Shown here in pieces: positions 10,976 to 23,699 of a DNA stretch of 64,000 bases; the first letter of the stretch is position 1, and each line of letters opens with the position of its first letter. The notes beneath the pieces were generated by a model. It searched no databases and was not told the origin of the DNA. It worked only from the letters and a program-made list of their open reading frames with translations. The stretch spans positions 33,426,268 to 33,490,267 of the forward strand of contig OU342639.1 in assembly GCA_910589415.1 (NCBI GenBank), written 5' to 3'. This DNA is from Malachius bipustulatus. Lineage: Eukaryota; Arthropoda; Insecta; Coleoptera; Melyridae. The position numbers and the translations under genes were made by a program.

Positions 10976-13000
10976 AACTATTTCAAACGACAAAATGATT
11001 GCAATATTTATTCATAGGACTCTTTATGTGAGTCGACTTTCCTTTTTATTAAAAAGGTTTTAGTAAATCGGTTTTATTAAAAAATCTGAGAAAAAATTAT
11101 TTCAACTTTTACATTTCTTTTCCCAAGAAGAAATAAATTATGAACGAAGCTAGGAACATATTTGAGATGATTTCTATTCTAAAAAACGATAACTTTTGTT
11201 AAATGAGTTTTTTTAATAACACTTTCATGTGAATCAGCTCTCTTAATAAGATGGTCGTAGAAAAAGTATAGTACTTTATACGTATTGATTATCGCATATT
11301 GTTGCACTGATTTCATTCGATCTTGAACACCGTCATCTAAAATACAATTGTAAGCACTCCTGAATAATAAATTAAAATTTCCTCAGCAACAATATTTAAT
11401 AAAATGATCACCGATTGTTATTTCATTGTAGGTGTCGGATTAAACTCTCAATATTTTCGAATAATTTCAATCATTGATTGTGGTCACATTTTAAAACTTC
11501 CCATTTCAATTCCAGTTCTAGTAGCCTTTATTTAGACTTCTGTAAGTATGCGAAAATGCAGACAAAAGTTTTTGAAGTACGCATTGTTTGGAGATAGCAA
11601 CTCCTATCTCTCTTTTGTCCTCTTTAATACATTCTGGAACTGATCCAACATATCCAGAGCATAGGAGTCGATTATTTCTCCTCGATCAATCAAGTGAAGT
11701 AACCTCGATTCGCATACACGAAGAATTCCGCCCTTCTTTCTTAAGATGATATTATCATCGTCCTCGATTAATTAATAGAGCAAAAGGATTCGATCAGAAA
11801 CAAAAAACTGCATGCAGTACACTTTCAGCCTTTTATTCATTTCAGCGAATCGCATATTTTAAACCGGCAACGTAGACACTGCTGAAACTTGCACCTTTAG
11901 CCCAACGCTCGATATCGATTTCCCTAACAATTTCCTTGAGAATTATCAAGGACAAGTAAAATTTATTCGACATGTCATAAACTATTAGGAATGTCTCATT
12001 CATCAAATTAAATCTAATCGTCTTTCCTCGGTAATGATTCTATTTCTACTATAATATAATAGTAGATAGGTAGGTACCCTTTACTCTGATCGAGTTTCAT
12101 AATATGTCAGAGCAATTTTGAATTTCAATTTACGTTAAGAGGTCAATTATTACTGCAAGGTGGAATTTATTATCCCATGAACTGTCTTTAAATAAGGAAT
12201 AATTGAAATATGACAAAAAGAATGGGTCAAGCGGAAATTACGAATATTTAATCAGCCAGACACAATAGCTTACAGAAGTATGAAAAAACATGATCGTCGG
12301 TTATTTTGCATAATTCAAGTTAACGTATGTATTTAGATTTTCACGGCTGGCTTCAGCTGAAATCGTAATTGATTCGTGTCGTGATAAGTGCCAAAGCCAA
12401 ACTACGAGGAGTATTGCTTAGCGCTTGCGCATACGAACCGCTCATGAGTCTGTCGCAGTTGCGGACGAAACGTTCGGAGCATATCTCCATGGACTATGGC
12501 AAAAGAGCCCGGAATCAATTATGATTGCAGTTAATCAAAGTTATTTTGTCAAATAGTAGCAAAGAAAAGGATTCATAAAAAAATCTATTGAAGATGTGAC
12601 GTACGTTTCTATGGAAATCGCTATGAGAGGTCGATTTTTTTTAAATCCCACTTCTGACGTTCAAAATATTCTCAAAAATTGGTTTTTGGTAAATGATGTC
12701 ATCATGATTTATTTTTTCAATAGCCAAACTACTTATCGTTGCAAACGTCTTTTTGAAAAGAATATTTTTTATAGAAAAAAAAGAAGAAAAATTTGTTGTT
12801 GTATTTCGTTCAAAAATACACACTGTACTTTTTTTTACCTATTTTATTTACCTTTTTGCATCTCATTTCGAAATTTTTCCTGTTATCTTTATACGCAAAT
12901 CAAACATACAGTAACTGTTTTTTTATTTACCGAATGCACATATGAAACTTCGAGGAAATGTTCTTCTTAATGAGACCTTCCACATGAGGTGTCCCTTATT
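10976..13000. other. Intergenic DNA, no gene found
   Basis: A less repetitive stretch at about 11600-11780 and 12350-12490 has higher GC. It shows no supported splice sites or long frame. Confidence 0.45.
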
Positions 13001-13009
13001 TCGGAGCTC

Positions 13010-13370
13010 ACTATGGGTATCTCGTCATAAACGCTAAATTCCTTAAATATCCTGAAAAAACTGAAAAATCGAGATTTATTATTTTGGCCCTATCTTTTTT
13101 ATTATTGAAAATTGATTAATTATGTTTTGTAGGTTAGCACAATTGGTGAATTGGCGTCAAAAGTCATCAATTCGCCACCTCAAAAATGTTCAAAGCCCAC
13201 TAGATCCTTCAATTTTCATAATCAACTATTGTTTTTCATATGGCCGCCAAATCGTTCTTTTAAATGACGTTCGGTATAAAAAAGGTCATGGAAACCAAAA
13301 ATTTATACATTCAAAAAACAAAAATTTTAAAAATTGTATTCTCTTCTTTTAAGACAACTTTTTATACAGG
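13010..13370 (+). repeat. Dispersed repeat, copy A (second copy 59215-59540 on the minus strand)
   Basis: Shares ordered blocks with the reverse complement of 59215-59540: a TATCTCG...TAAA segment, TATCCTGAAAAAACTGAAAA, the CAAAGCCCACTAGATC region and CATATGGCCGCCA. Both copies give similar short peptides in their frames, which explains two unrelated-looking ORFs. Next to it at 13367 and 13479 are TACAGGGTG sequences. Confidence 0.6.
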
Positions 13371-15219
13371 GTGATTCAAAATTGAGTGCAAAGATTTTAA
13401 GGGCTTATTTACCAGCCAAAAATAAGAAGTTTTTTTCATATAACCGTATGTACCTAACTTGCTTCTTTTTCTAGATACAGGGTGTAAATAAAAAAAAATC
13501 GTTTTTTATCAATTACTCAAAAACCTATCATCCGATTTAAATAAAATTTGGTAGGCTTATTTGTCGTCATAAGGACCTTCCTTTGATGGGAGTGACAAAT
13601 TTATTAATTCCAGTGGCGTCTCAGGGGGGTTACCTACTTGATATTTATAGGTAAAATTACGGTACGCCACTGCTTTTTTGACTTTTTTTAGATTAAGTTA
13701 ACGTTCTTGCCTCATGAGATTTACTCGTATCTAGCTCTGTTTACAAGAAAAAATCAAAATCTGTGCCTTTTTTTTTTGAAATGTCAGATGGATTGCTCTT
13801 AACGACTTAAGCCCACAAAAAATGATTTATTTCCAATAATAAAAAAGTGATCAAAATTTAAAGTTTTTCCAAAATATTTCAGGCCAATTTAACCGACCCT
13901 GTATCTCTCGGCGTTTACCATCAGTTACCCACACTGAGCTCTGAAATTAGGAACACTTGTATAGCACGAACCCCTCCTGAAAAATTATTCTTATTTTTTC
14001 TCGTATTTTTTTTAAATATTTTATAACATTCCCCTTAAAAAAAGCGCTGCAACGATGTATCACAAGTAGGGGGTTGCTTGATGACGTCACTGACAGAAAA
14101 TTAATGGTTTCATATTTTTGATAAATTTCACAAGAAAGCAATTTTGAATGATTTTATCATAACCCTGTATAATATGAGTCAGTCAAGACATAAGTGAATT
14201 AGTGAATTACGGTGCGCTATCCTCGCACACTTGAACACGAGAACGTGTAAAGTCATGATAGAGTTTGGAGGTCCTTCTCGAGAGCAGTTTTCGCCAACGA
14301 TTTTGCTACAATTAAGCAAGCAGAATTATGTAGGTACATAGAATCTAACAATTTTCTGCGAAAATGAGAGAAAAATAAGGGAATAATATTATAAAATTCA
14401 AGTAAAAAAACGGAGGCCAAATCGACAAGTGTTTTCTATTCTTATAACCGTCACCCTCCTTCCTCCCCGATTCAGAGAGAAGAGAGAATAACCTTCACCT
14501 TCTTCGAGTGCTTCGCAGAAATATTATTATTATTAGCTTTGAATTATTAATCAAGTTAAGCTAATTAATTAGACACATAAAGTGTAAACAATTTTTCCTC
14601 GCTATACAAACACTCAACACATGCAGTAGGCACAAATTGTGGGCACCTACATTAATAATAATGCAACTACTAGCATGACCACATCTTCGTTCTTAGCGCA
14701 TTAATAAAAGCAAAAATTACAAAATGAAATAATAACAGTATCGGTGCTTTCTTCGTTTAATTTAAAATCAACGAACCAGTTTTACTTTCGACTTTCATCC
14801 TTTATTTTAATGGATCAACCGATCGTTTGGTGGTTTATTGAACTTTCTATTGAGGCTCACACGAACATGTGTGGTATTTAGTAATTTATCATTTGTTAAA
14901 CACTTGCACTGTTTGCGACGATGTATGTAGTTTAAAAGTAAATCAATGTTTATTACTATTTATTTCGAACAGACACATTATTATATTTATGGTCATTGCT
15001 TCGCTCCAATGTATTATTTATTACCACATAGAGGTATCTCTCAATCACCTTTTTACTTAAATTTACCAACACCATCCAACTTATAATTTTTTTAAAATAA
15101 AATCATTACTTTAACCCCGATAATACTTATTTATTATTATTGATATTACTAATGCATGTCTTCTTGTAATAGTAAACATCATTTTAGCATTAATGATTAA
15201 CGATTTCGTGTTGTACCGC
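13371..15219. other. Intergenic DNA with repeat fragments
   Basis: Contains TACAGGGTG at 13479, a CCAGTGGCGT motif at 13610 facing an inverse copy at 13674, and ACCCTGTAT at about 13899. From about 14200 to 15200 it is plain AT-rich sequence without a defensible gene. Confidence 0.5.
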
Positions 15220-15475
15220 CGCTATTAAGCCCCTCGTAGATTACAGGCACTGATCACAGGTCCGGACGTCTATAGCGACATTCCACGCTTACATATTCGC
15301 AGCAATCTACTGGCACTGGGGAGCCTTGTGCTCTTAATTATTACGGACATCTTTTATTTGTGCAAAGAGGTTTACTTCTGGCCTCTGAGCGGGTTATAAC
15401 TTCCCTCGACTTCTGTATGGATGTGTGTGTGTGTGTGTGGGGGGGGGGATTATGACGGAAACTTCCAAGAGCTCT
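15220..15475. repeat. Conserved-block duplication, copy 1
   Basis: Begins CGCTATTAAGCCCCTCGTAG and ends CTTCCAAGAGCTCT. Blocks shared with 15627-15897: GTAGATTACAGGCACTG, CTGGCAC-GGGGAG-CTTGTGCTCTTAATT, ATTTGTGCAAAGAGGTTTAC and GGAAACTTCCAAGAGCTCT. The spacers between blocks differ in length and sequence. A (GT)n-(G)n run is inside at about 15423-15449. Confidence 0.75.
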
Positions 15476-15626
15476 TAAACGCCTGTTGAAAACAATTGGG
15501 ATTCTAATTTTATTGGGAAAGCAGTTTTTGAGTTTTTCACAAATGAAGTATTTTTCATCGTCAAGAATCTTGATTAAAACGATTTCCCACGATTTTCGTG
15601 CACCGTATTATTATAGGTAATAGTAT

Positions 15627-15897
15627 CGCTATTAAGCCACTCGTAGATTACAGGCACTGCTCACACGTCCAGACGTATTTTCTATATATATTCTAGGGAA
15701 ATTTCCTAGAGGTCATCCTAAATTTCGCAGAAATTAACTGGCACCGGGGAGTCTTGTGCTCTTAATTCTGCGCATCTCTCATGTAATTTCCTATTTGTGC
15801 AAAGAGGTTTACTTCGCTTCTCTGCAGGAGTGGGTAAGTCCCTTGACTTCTGAGGGTGGCTATAAATTAGATACTAACGGAAACTTCCAAGAGCTCT
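15627..15897. repeat. Conserved-block duplication, copy 2
   Basis: Second copy, about 407 bases downstream of the first, in direct orientation. The same blocks appear in the same order with diverged spacers. No coding frame runs through both. It could be a duplicated enhancer, a pair of non-coding RNA genes, or an old transposon pair. Confidence 0.75.
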
Positions 15898-17815
15898 AAC
15901 AGGGTTCTTAGCGGGCATGAAATACGTAAAAGATAATAAAGAGTGGGGGATTGTGTTACAAAGATGGAGACCGACGAAGAGGGAATTACTTTATGAAGAA
16001 GGGAGCATCGGTCTTAACTGTTGAAGTAAGACGTAGGCGCTCCACTGTCGAAAATTTTGGCTTCGAGACCTAGCTCATTTAGTCGTAGACACATTTTTCT
16101 TATATAAATAGTATTTATAACAAATTATTATTTAAACAAATAATAAATATTATTTCCATAATCATCATGGTTAAATCTATTATTCGATACCCCCCCTCCC
16201 TCCCCCTAACAAGCCCGGTATTCTTTTACTGATTCTGATATTCAACTGAATATTCAGCGTAGATCCGAGTTACAAAAAAAAAAACTGAATCGCTTGTAAA
16301 AACGTATTTTCCATGTAGCTACCTACCTACGTGCTTTTCATTTAGAGCTCAGTCTGGAGGATAATTCAGTTAAAACACTCTTCTGTCCACACACTTCGTA
16401 AAAATAAAAATATTCCGGCAGCTCGAATTTAATTGAATTAATATATCTAGTGGATTCTTCATGAAAATTAATAACGTCAGTTTTAATTTGAGCGCTCATG
16501 CAGAATTTCAAGCAGCGCGGTAATAAATAGCGCGTGTTCAGCTTTCACATGTGAATTTTGTAATTTTACTTGAAATAATTATTGTTTCTGACATGATCCT
16601 GAAATGCCGGTCACTTCCGTTTATAGAAATTAGCAATAAATTGCATCAAAATATTTGTGGATTAGGAAATATGTACGAAATAATATTGAGAGACAGACAG
16701 ACAGAAAAAAAGATAAAACAATAAACAAGAATTATGTCGCCATTACCATGCGTCGTTTGGAAGAACTTATAAAAACATATTGACTCTCAGACATGAATTA
16801 AAATTTCAATAACAATTCTTATTGCAACAAAAATTTATTGCATGAAAAATATTCACTGTACGAACGCCACTAGTGAATAGTTATGTGTTAAAAACGGAAT
16901 ATTGAACATTCTTTATTTTTAATAATGTTTCACCTCGCTTTTCTCAGACTTAATTTTTTTTGTAAAATTTGGTATAAAAATCTTGTGTACCTACTCATCA
17001 AGAGGAATTTTTTGATGCAGTACCTAGCACTGATTTTTTTTAATATATAAAAATGATACGCCACTGTTTTTGTTTAGTGAAAATATTATTTTAGATGCCC
17101 CACATGGTCACTTGAATTTGTTTCAGCCGTTGCATGGTTTTTGCGTTGAAAAAATGTCACTTTATGAAAAAGCAGTGGCGTTTTTTTTCCCTTCAAAAAC
17201 ATTCAATGAAAATTTCGTATAAACACAACCGGTATAAATAAAAAATCTTGTATAAAAAAATGTGTTTTTATGCATACGTGTAAACCAAATTTTACGAAAA
17301 TCTCTTGAATTATATAAAATTCACAAAAAAAAAAATTAAACTTAAAACGTCATCATCCTGTAGTTGAGAAGTAAAACCGTTTCGGGCATACATTCGCAAT
17401 AACTTTTTTTCTAAGAATAATAGTCCAAGAGCCATATCTTAATATATTAACAGCTCAATAAGAGAAAATATTTTTTTATAATAAAAAAAAGTAACGGCCT
17501 AAAAGATGTGGAAATTATACCAATTTCAAAAAAATTAAAATACAATACAAAAAGTGCCACCTTGCTTGTTAATAAACGAAAAATGACCATTTCGAAAAAC
17601 GCCATTTTTTGACGGAAGAAAAATCACTGGGTATTTTTGATAGGGAACTGAATCGGTTGTAAACAAAAAGTTTTCTCGAAGAATGAAAAAATAATTTTGA
17701 ATTGTTTCTTTGTAGCAATAGCGTCTCGCTCTTACAAAATCCAAGGCCTACTAGATCAGAGTTTAGTAGTAAAACTTCAAGGATTACATAAGCTATTTTT
17801 TACAGAAAATCTGGG
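15898..17815. other. Intergenic DNA with scattered repeat motifs
   Basis: Mostly AT-rich. An inverted pair of the CAGTGGCGT motif is at 17058 and 17172. No gene is supported. Confidence 0.45.
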
Positions 17816-18870
17816 CACGCCACTGGATTCACCTACGCTCGCTCAAATCGATACTATACTAAATTATCGCTAGAGTAAGAATTTTCACATTTTGTTTGCC
17901 TATAAAATCGTTACTACTTATAAAATCGTTTTTACTCAACAGAATAGTGCCGTTTTGAGAGATGATAAATCCAGGGGCGTGCCTATATTTTTCTGAAAAA
18001 ATCCCAAATAAGAATTCTTGAAATTTTACTACTAAACATTTTGCAAGAATGGGGCGCTTTTTGATTAAAAAATACACTTAATCGAAATCCAAGTCTTATC
18101 ATGAAAAAAAAACAGTTGTAATTTCACAATAAAAAAAGACCTTAAATACAGGCTGGCTCTAGAAAAATGAAAATTAATCAGTAGACAGTCCTCATAAAGT
18201 TGATTTCGAAGCCACAATTTATTTTTTCGTGCAGCTTACTAGGTAGGTACATACAACCATTTTAGGGTGATTTTTTTTCATTTCAAGTTTTTCTAAAACA
18301 TTTCCTGACAGAAGGCGATCAACTTTTCGGCGATCAATAATAATCGATCCTGATCATATCGATTTTTGAACTAAAATTTAAAAAAATCAAAACATCACAA
18401 ATAATGACTTTTCCCCTGAACGGGTAGATAAGTCACAAAAATTAACGAGTTTTGATGAAACTTAGTATGTGGAAGTGGAAGTGGTGGATCCAGTGGCGTG
18501 CCCAGCTTTTTTCGAACAAAATTGCTAATATGAAATTTGCCAATAAAATAGTTAATACACAACAGGTTTCGAAAAAAAAGTAGAACATCGTTTTGAGAGA
18601 TGATAAACCAGTGGCGTGCCCAGTTTTATATAAATTCTCGAAATTTTAATTTGAATTTATAAAAATCGTTAATATGTACTTGACAGGTTTCGATAAAATT
18701 GAGTATAGCGCCGTTTTGAGACATGGTGAATCCAGTGGCCTTCCCAGATTCTTTTTTATATCGCTGATATGAATTCTTGAAATAATAATTTGGATATAAT
18801 CGTCCAATTTAACGCGTTTCTGCAAAATTTGGTATAGCACCGTTCGAGAGACAATGGCGTGCAGATTTAG
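17816..18870. repeat. Tandem array, about 120-base unit carrying CCAGTGGCGT (array 1)
   Basis: The motif starts at 18490, 18608, 18732 and 18851, so the unit is 118-124 bases. The order in each unit is CCAGTGGCGTGCCCAG..., AATCGCTAATATGAATTCTTGAAATTT, ATAAAATCGTTAATA, CAGGTTTC, AAATT-GGTATAGCACCGTTTTGAGAGA-GGTGAATCCAGTGGCG. At 17816-17980 two units face each other as an inverted pair (CACGCCACTGGATTCACC ... AAATCCAGGGGCGTG). Confidence 0.85.
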
Positions 18871-21800
18871 CTAATAATTCTTGAAATATCACTAGCACTA
18901 CTAGTCACTGTCCTAGCTGGTCTTGGATTTTCGAGGCACCGTTTTTGCCACAAAAAAAAAAAACAGTTAATCAATATCTGCCATTAAAAAAAAAGGTAAA
19001 AATCGCAAAATAAATATTTTACATGGTGGCTAAAGAACAAATAGGTAGCCCTGTATATTCATTCATACCCATAAAAGAAAGTGATACACTTTAACTGTGA
19101 AACCTGCTTCACTTGCAAGATACAAGATAAAGGCTGTTCGTTCACCCTGTCACTTGGAAGTATTAAAATCACACTGGTTTGGAATTATAATAATGGATCT
19201 CTAAGTATCTGGGTTGAGATTCAATTATATCAATAATTTTGGAGAGAATTAACCAATTGATCAATAAGATCGATCGGGCTGATGTATCATTCAATCTGGT
19301 GGTGGTGGAGGTGGCGCTCTGAGCGTTGAGAGCGGATTTATCTTGCGAGCTAATAGAATTCAATCAAAATTAAATGTAGGTACGATTAAACTCTACATAT
19401 GTACGATTATATATGAAGCGAACATTTAATCAAGGGTGTCAAAGGGTTGATTTATAGCAAATCGCGTAGGTATACAGAGATAAATAATTAAACGTTCAAG
19501 CCTATCAAAGAGTATTATTATGGTACCTAGTCAAATGATTAAAACGGTACAATGAACCGTGTCAATTGATATAGAGCTTTAATTTTCTCCCGTCTCCCGA
19601 TCTAAATCAGGGATGCAAGCGGGGCCTTTTGGACCGCAGGAAATAGTATCAAATAAACACTTTCAAGTTACACGTCAAGTCAGGCGCGTGTGTAATTTAT
19701 TTCCCAGTTTTCACAATCAAATGTCTCTCCTGATCGATAGAAAGTACGAGTTGAGTAAACATCGGCGAGGGGAAGGAAATAAGGGATTTTCAATTTGCTA
19801 AGACCGATTCTAACGTCGAGTAATCTCATCTGATGGCGAAATAATTTCATATTTATGTCGCTTTTATAGCGTAGCCTCGTAAAATATGCAATCTTGAACG
19901 TGATGATTACATTACCTATTGAAAGGAAATGGGAAATTTTAAAACTAATTGATTGAAATTTTAATTATTTTTGAAGATTAGGTAGGTACAGGTACAAGAG
20001 GACAATAATATGTACTTAGGTAAGGGTAAGTTTTATTAAAGCCTATAATACAGAAATTAATAATTTTAACGTCATGTGCGTGCTTGCTGTCAACCTTGTA
20101 GGTATATTTATAGGAAATAAAAACCAAAAATATAAAACTCACCCCATATGTTGATGTGACATATTTAAATAATCACCCCTTATTCAATTTAATTTATTTA
20201 ATTATTACCACCGCCATCACCTATGCGTGCGCGTGCGGCTTTAAATTTTGTGACCTAAAGCAGCAACAATATAACGAGTGGCCTATTTAGATTCCACACA
20301 CGCCAACGATTGGGTAATTGGGTATGGAAAACTTTATCAACACATTATGTTTGTGGTCAAATTTAGTTGCTTAATCAGCACTGGTTTATTTTATTACATA
20401 TACGTATCGGTTTACATAATAATTAGCGAAAAAACTAATTAAACAAATGATTAAAAAATTGTCGGTACCAATTAAAACTCGTCTTTTTCTTCTTCTGTTC
20501 GTGTCAATTTCTGAAATGAATCGATAAAACAGTCCCGCTATATAAAGAACGCGTTCGGCAGGCAAAGTGGAGTTTGAGACAAGCCCCAAAAGCTAGGCGA
20601 TAAGGCAAGAACGGTCAGTGAAGTCACTAGAGTTCTATTAGAGAGGACAGTACAAGTTTAAAAGGCCCTAAAATACTCATCACACAGTAATGGTGAACAT
20701 TATAGAAAATAAACGTCTTATTATGGAAAAAACCAATTATTATTTTGTTGCATAAATAATCCATTTGCATTCTTTCAACATTTTCCAAACACTTCAAACG
20801 AACAGTGATCTTGGACTGTTTAGTATTCAACTACATACATATTTTTACATCCGTTAAAACACATCATACAGGGCGATAAAAATAATGCCTTAATTGTTAA
20901 TTCAGTCGGTATATTCACATTAAACGAACACACGTGACGTGCGGTGATATGATCATAGTTTTGGTTTTATTTAAATATTTTTTAATACCGTTTTCCTGCG
21001 ATAATATTATCAATGTCCATATTTTTATAAGTACTTCTTTTATACCTAAGCTTTTCCGAGCTATAAATAAATCCAGGGAATCACTCCCTTAATCCAGGGA
21101 ATTTTCGTTTCAATTCAATTTCTGATTGTTATCAATAACGCCATAACAATATTAATAAAAAATTTATTAATCCTCGAAGTTCCTACATCTGACTGCTATC
21201 AAATTTCAATTAAAAAGTAAGAAAAATATTCACAGAATACTTTAATGGGAATTTTGACGAAAATGCGAATCTTTCAGCTTCCAGTAGCGAGCACTAGATA
21301 AAGTATCCGCCATTTTGGAGCCCAACGATGTCCAAGTGATCCCTTTTGAAAAACGCGCTTTAGCATTTTGTTATTTCTACTCTTGGATTTTTTTTTTTGA
21401 TTTTTATTATTAGACTCTTGGAAATGGTTACGTTCCTATTAGTCCCATATATGAAAATTTTAATTAACTTATGAATCAAAGCTGGCTATATTTAAGTTCC
21501 AAGGCACACCGTTGTGTTTCTATACTGTAAGTAGTCATAGCTGGATCAGTTTGATCAATCCAAAATCGAATAGGACTGGACTATAACCCATTTTTGGGCC
21601 ATCGGTGGTTCAAACTAACGGTCAAGCTAAAATAGATTCACCAATTCCCCCACTCTGTCCAGCTCTACGTCAATTGTAATTCAATTATTTTTGCTTAAAC
21701 CTCTCAGTCTTTTTCAATTTCAAAATTTTCATCATTTTGGTATTTCCGGTGCATTGACGAGTAAAATGACCCAACTATTCTTGTAACCATTATGGGAAAA

Positions 21801-22640
21801 ACTCATATTTTGTGCTTTATTTTAGACGTAATTTTGTAATAAATAATACAAGAATGGTTTCAATTAATAAGGTAATAAATGCAGAAGATATAACTCACTA
21901 TAAGTGAAATAAAAATAGCATGTACGAAAATAACACGTAATACATAAACACCGCGGTCAAAATTGCGGGCGGACGCGGAAGAACTGACGAACTCAAATCT
22001 CCGAGATTTTTGATCGATTCACTGACATTTTCTTAACTTTTGGAATTTACAAAAAACGTAAGAACATTCCGAGGAAGATTCATTTTTGATGTTTTTTCTA
22101 CATCGCAAATTGGAGTTTTTTCTTAGTAGACGACAAACACACCTATTTAATTATTCGATTTTCCATAAATTTCAAAAACGAATTATTTAAACTCCCATTT
22201 TTCTGAAAAATTGTACAAAATTTAAATTGGTAATTTTTCATTTTTTTTTTTTTTTTTTTAGCTCTGGGAGGTTAGTTTCGTCACAATTAAATTTCCTTTT
22301 CAAACAGAAAAAATATAATTTATTTCACACCCTGTATATCTCAAAAACGATACCTACTTTTGGGCATAATATTATGTAGGTATGTAGTTTATAGGAAAAA
22401 TAGTATTTTTTTATGTAGAAGAATCCCTGACTTTTTTTAGGTATGGACATACTATTTCCGGGCACCTGTATATTAAATTAAATTAAATCAATTAAATCAC
22501 CTCAGATTTGCTTAGTATTTAAGTTAAAAAATAAAAATCACTGGATGAATTAAATACATAGTATAATAGGTATCTGGATTTTGGAGTTTTAGGGCATAGA
22601 AACCCGCCAGATTGAGAAGACCAAAAACGTTTATCCTCCC
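18871..22640. other. Intergenic DNA, no supported gene
   Basis: AT-rich. A TATATAAAG box at about 20538 could be a core promoter, but no transcript-like frame follows on either side. CACCCTGTATAT at 22328 marks a repeat end. Short open frames at 19169-19363, 19613-19801, 20386-20589 and 20627-20830 have no splice or family support. Confidence 0.45.
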
Positions 22641-22646
22641 CACTGT

Positions 22647-22800
22647 TAGTTAATAATAATTAAATTGATTTATTTTAATAATAATAAAAAATAAATAAAA
22701 TTAATAATTAATTAAAAAATAAAATAAAAATAGTAATTGAATAATTAAATAAAATTTAAATTAAAAAAAAATATACAATAATTAATAAATAATAATTTAT
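22647..22800. repeat. Low-complexity A/T-only tract
   Basis: About 150 bases made almost only of A and T (TAATAATAATTAAA..., AATAAATAAAATTAATAATTAATTAAA). Confidence 0.85.
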
Positions 22801-22864
22801 GATCGTAATTTGTCATTCAATGTCAGTAGGTACCACGGATATCCGTGAGGTGGCTTGCTCGGAA

Positions 22865-23690
22865 ATGTCTGTCCCAAATCCCAACATTGTAAGTTACAAA
22901 ATTCAAAAATTCATATAAAAAAAGATTGTTTTAATTAAAAACCGAATTAATTATCAGATTCGCCGTGGCTATAAAAAAACCGAGATCAAAAAAATTAAAA
23001 AAAAATTATTTTTCGAAAGCGAGCTAATGATTTTTTCTGGTAGTGCTTGGAACGCTGATTCAGAATACCTATGTATATAAAATATTAGGGGTCGCAAAAG
23101 CCCGCAAAGGAGGGTCAAAACTTGAAAATTACGACATTAAAAAATTCATATCTCTGAAACGGTGGCTCCAATTGAAAAACGGACTTTGTTTTCAGATTCG
23201 CCATGTCCTAGAGTATCAGAGCCCAAGATTTCGCTCAAAAATCACGTACAAACTAAAAAAAAAATATTTCAAAGCAGGTTCATCATCAATTTGTTAATTA
23301 AAAAAAAAAAAAAAAATTTCGAAAGCGAGCTGTTGGTTTTTTCTGGTAGTCCTTGGTACGCTGATTCAGAATATATAAGCTACTAGGTGTCGCAAAAGCC
23401 CGCAAAGAGGGTCAGAAATCGAAAATTACGTTACGACATTCAAAAATGCATATCCCCCCGGAACGGTGGCTCCAAAGACCGACTTTGTTTTCAGATTCGC
23501 CGTGGCTGAAAGTATTAGAGGCTAGAGGCCAGGATTTCGTTCAAAAAACACGACCAAACTAAAAAAAAAAAATAATTCAAAGAGGGGATCGACCCTTTGT
23601 TCATTTTTTTTTTTCAAAAAATTATTTTTCGAAAGCGAGCTGATGATTTTTTTCTGACCTGGGAACGTTTATTCAGAATATATAAGGTGT
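22865..23690. repeat. Tandem repeat, about 308-base unit, 2.7 copies
   Basis: CGAAAGCGAGCT starts at 23014, 23320 and 23630, spacing 306 and 310. Each unit also has TTCTGGTAGT-CTTGG-ACGCTGATTCAGAATA, GGGTCGCAAAAGCCCGCAAAG, GAACGGTGGCTCCA, ACTTTGTTTTCAGATTCGCC and a poly-A block. The first copy is partial. Confidence 0.88.
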
Positions 23691-23699
23691 GTAGGTATT

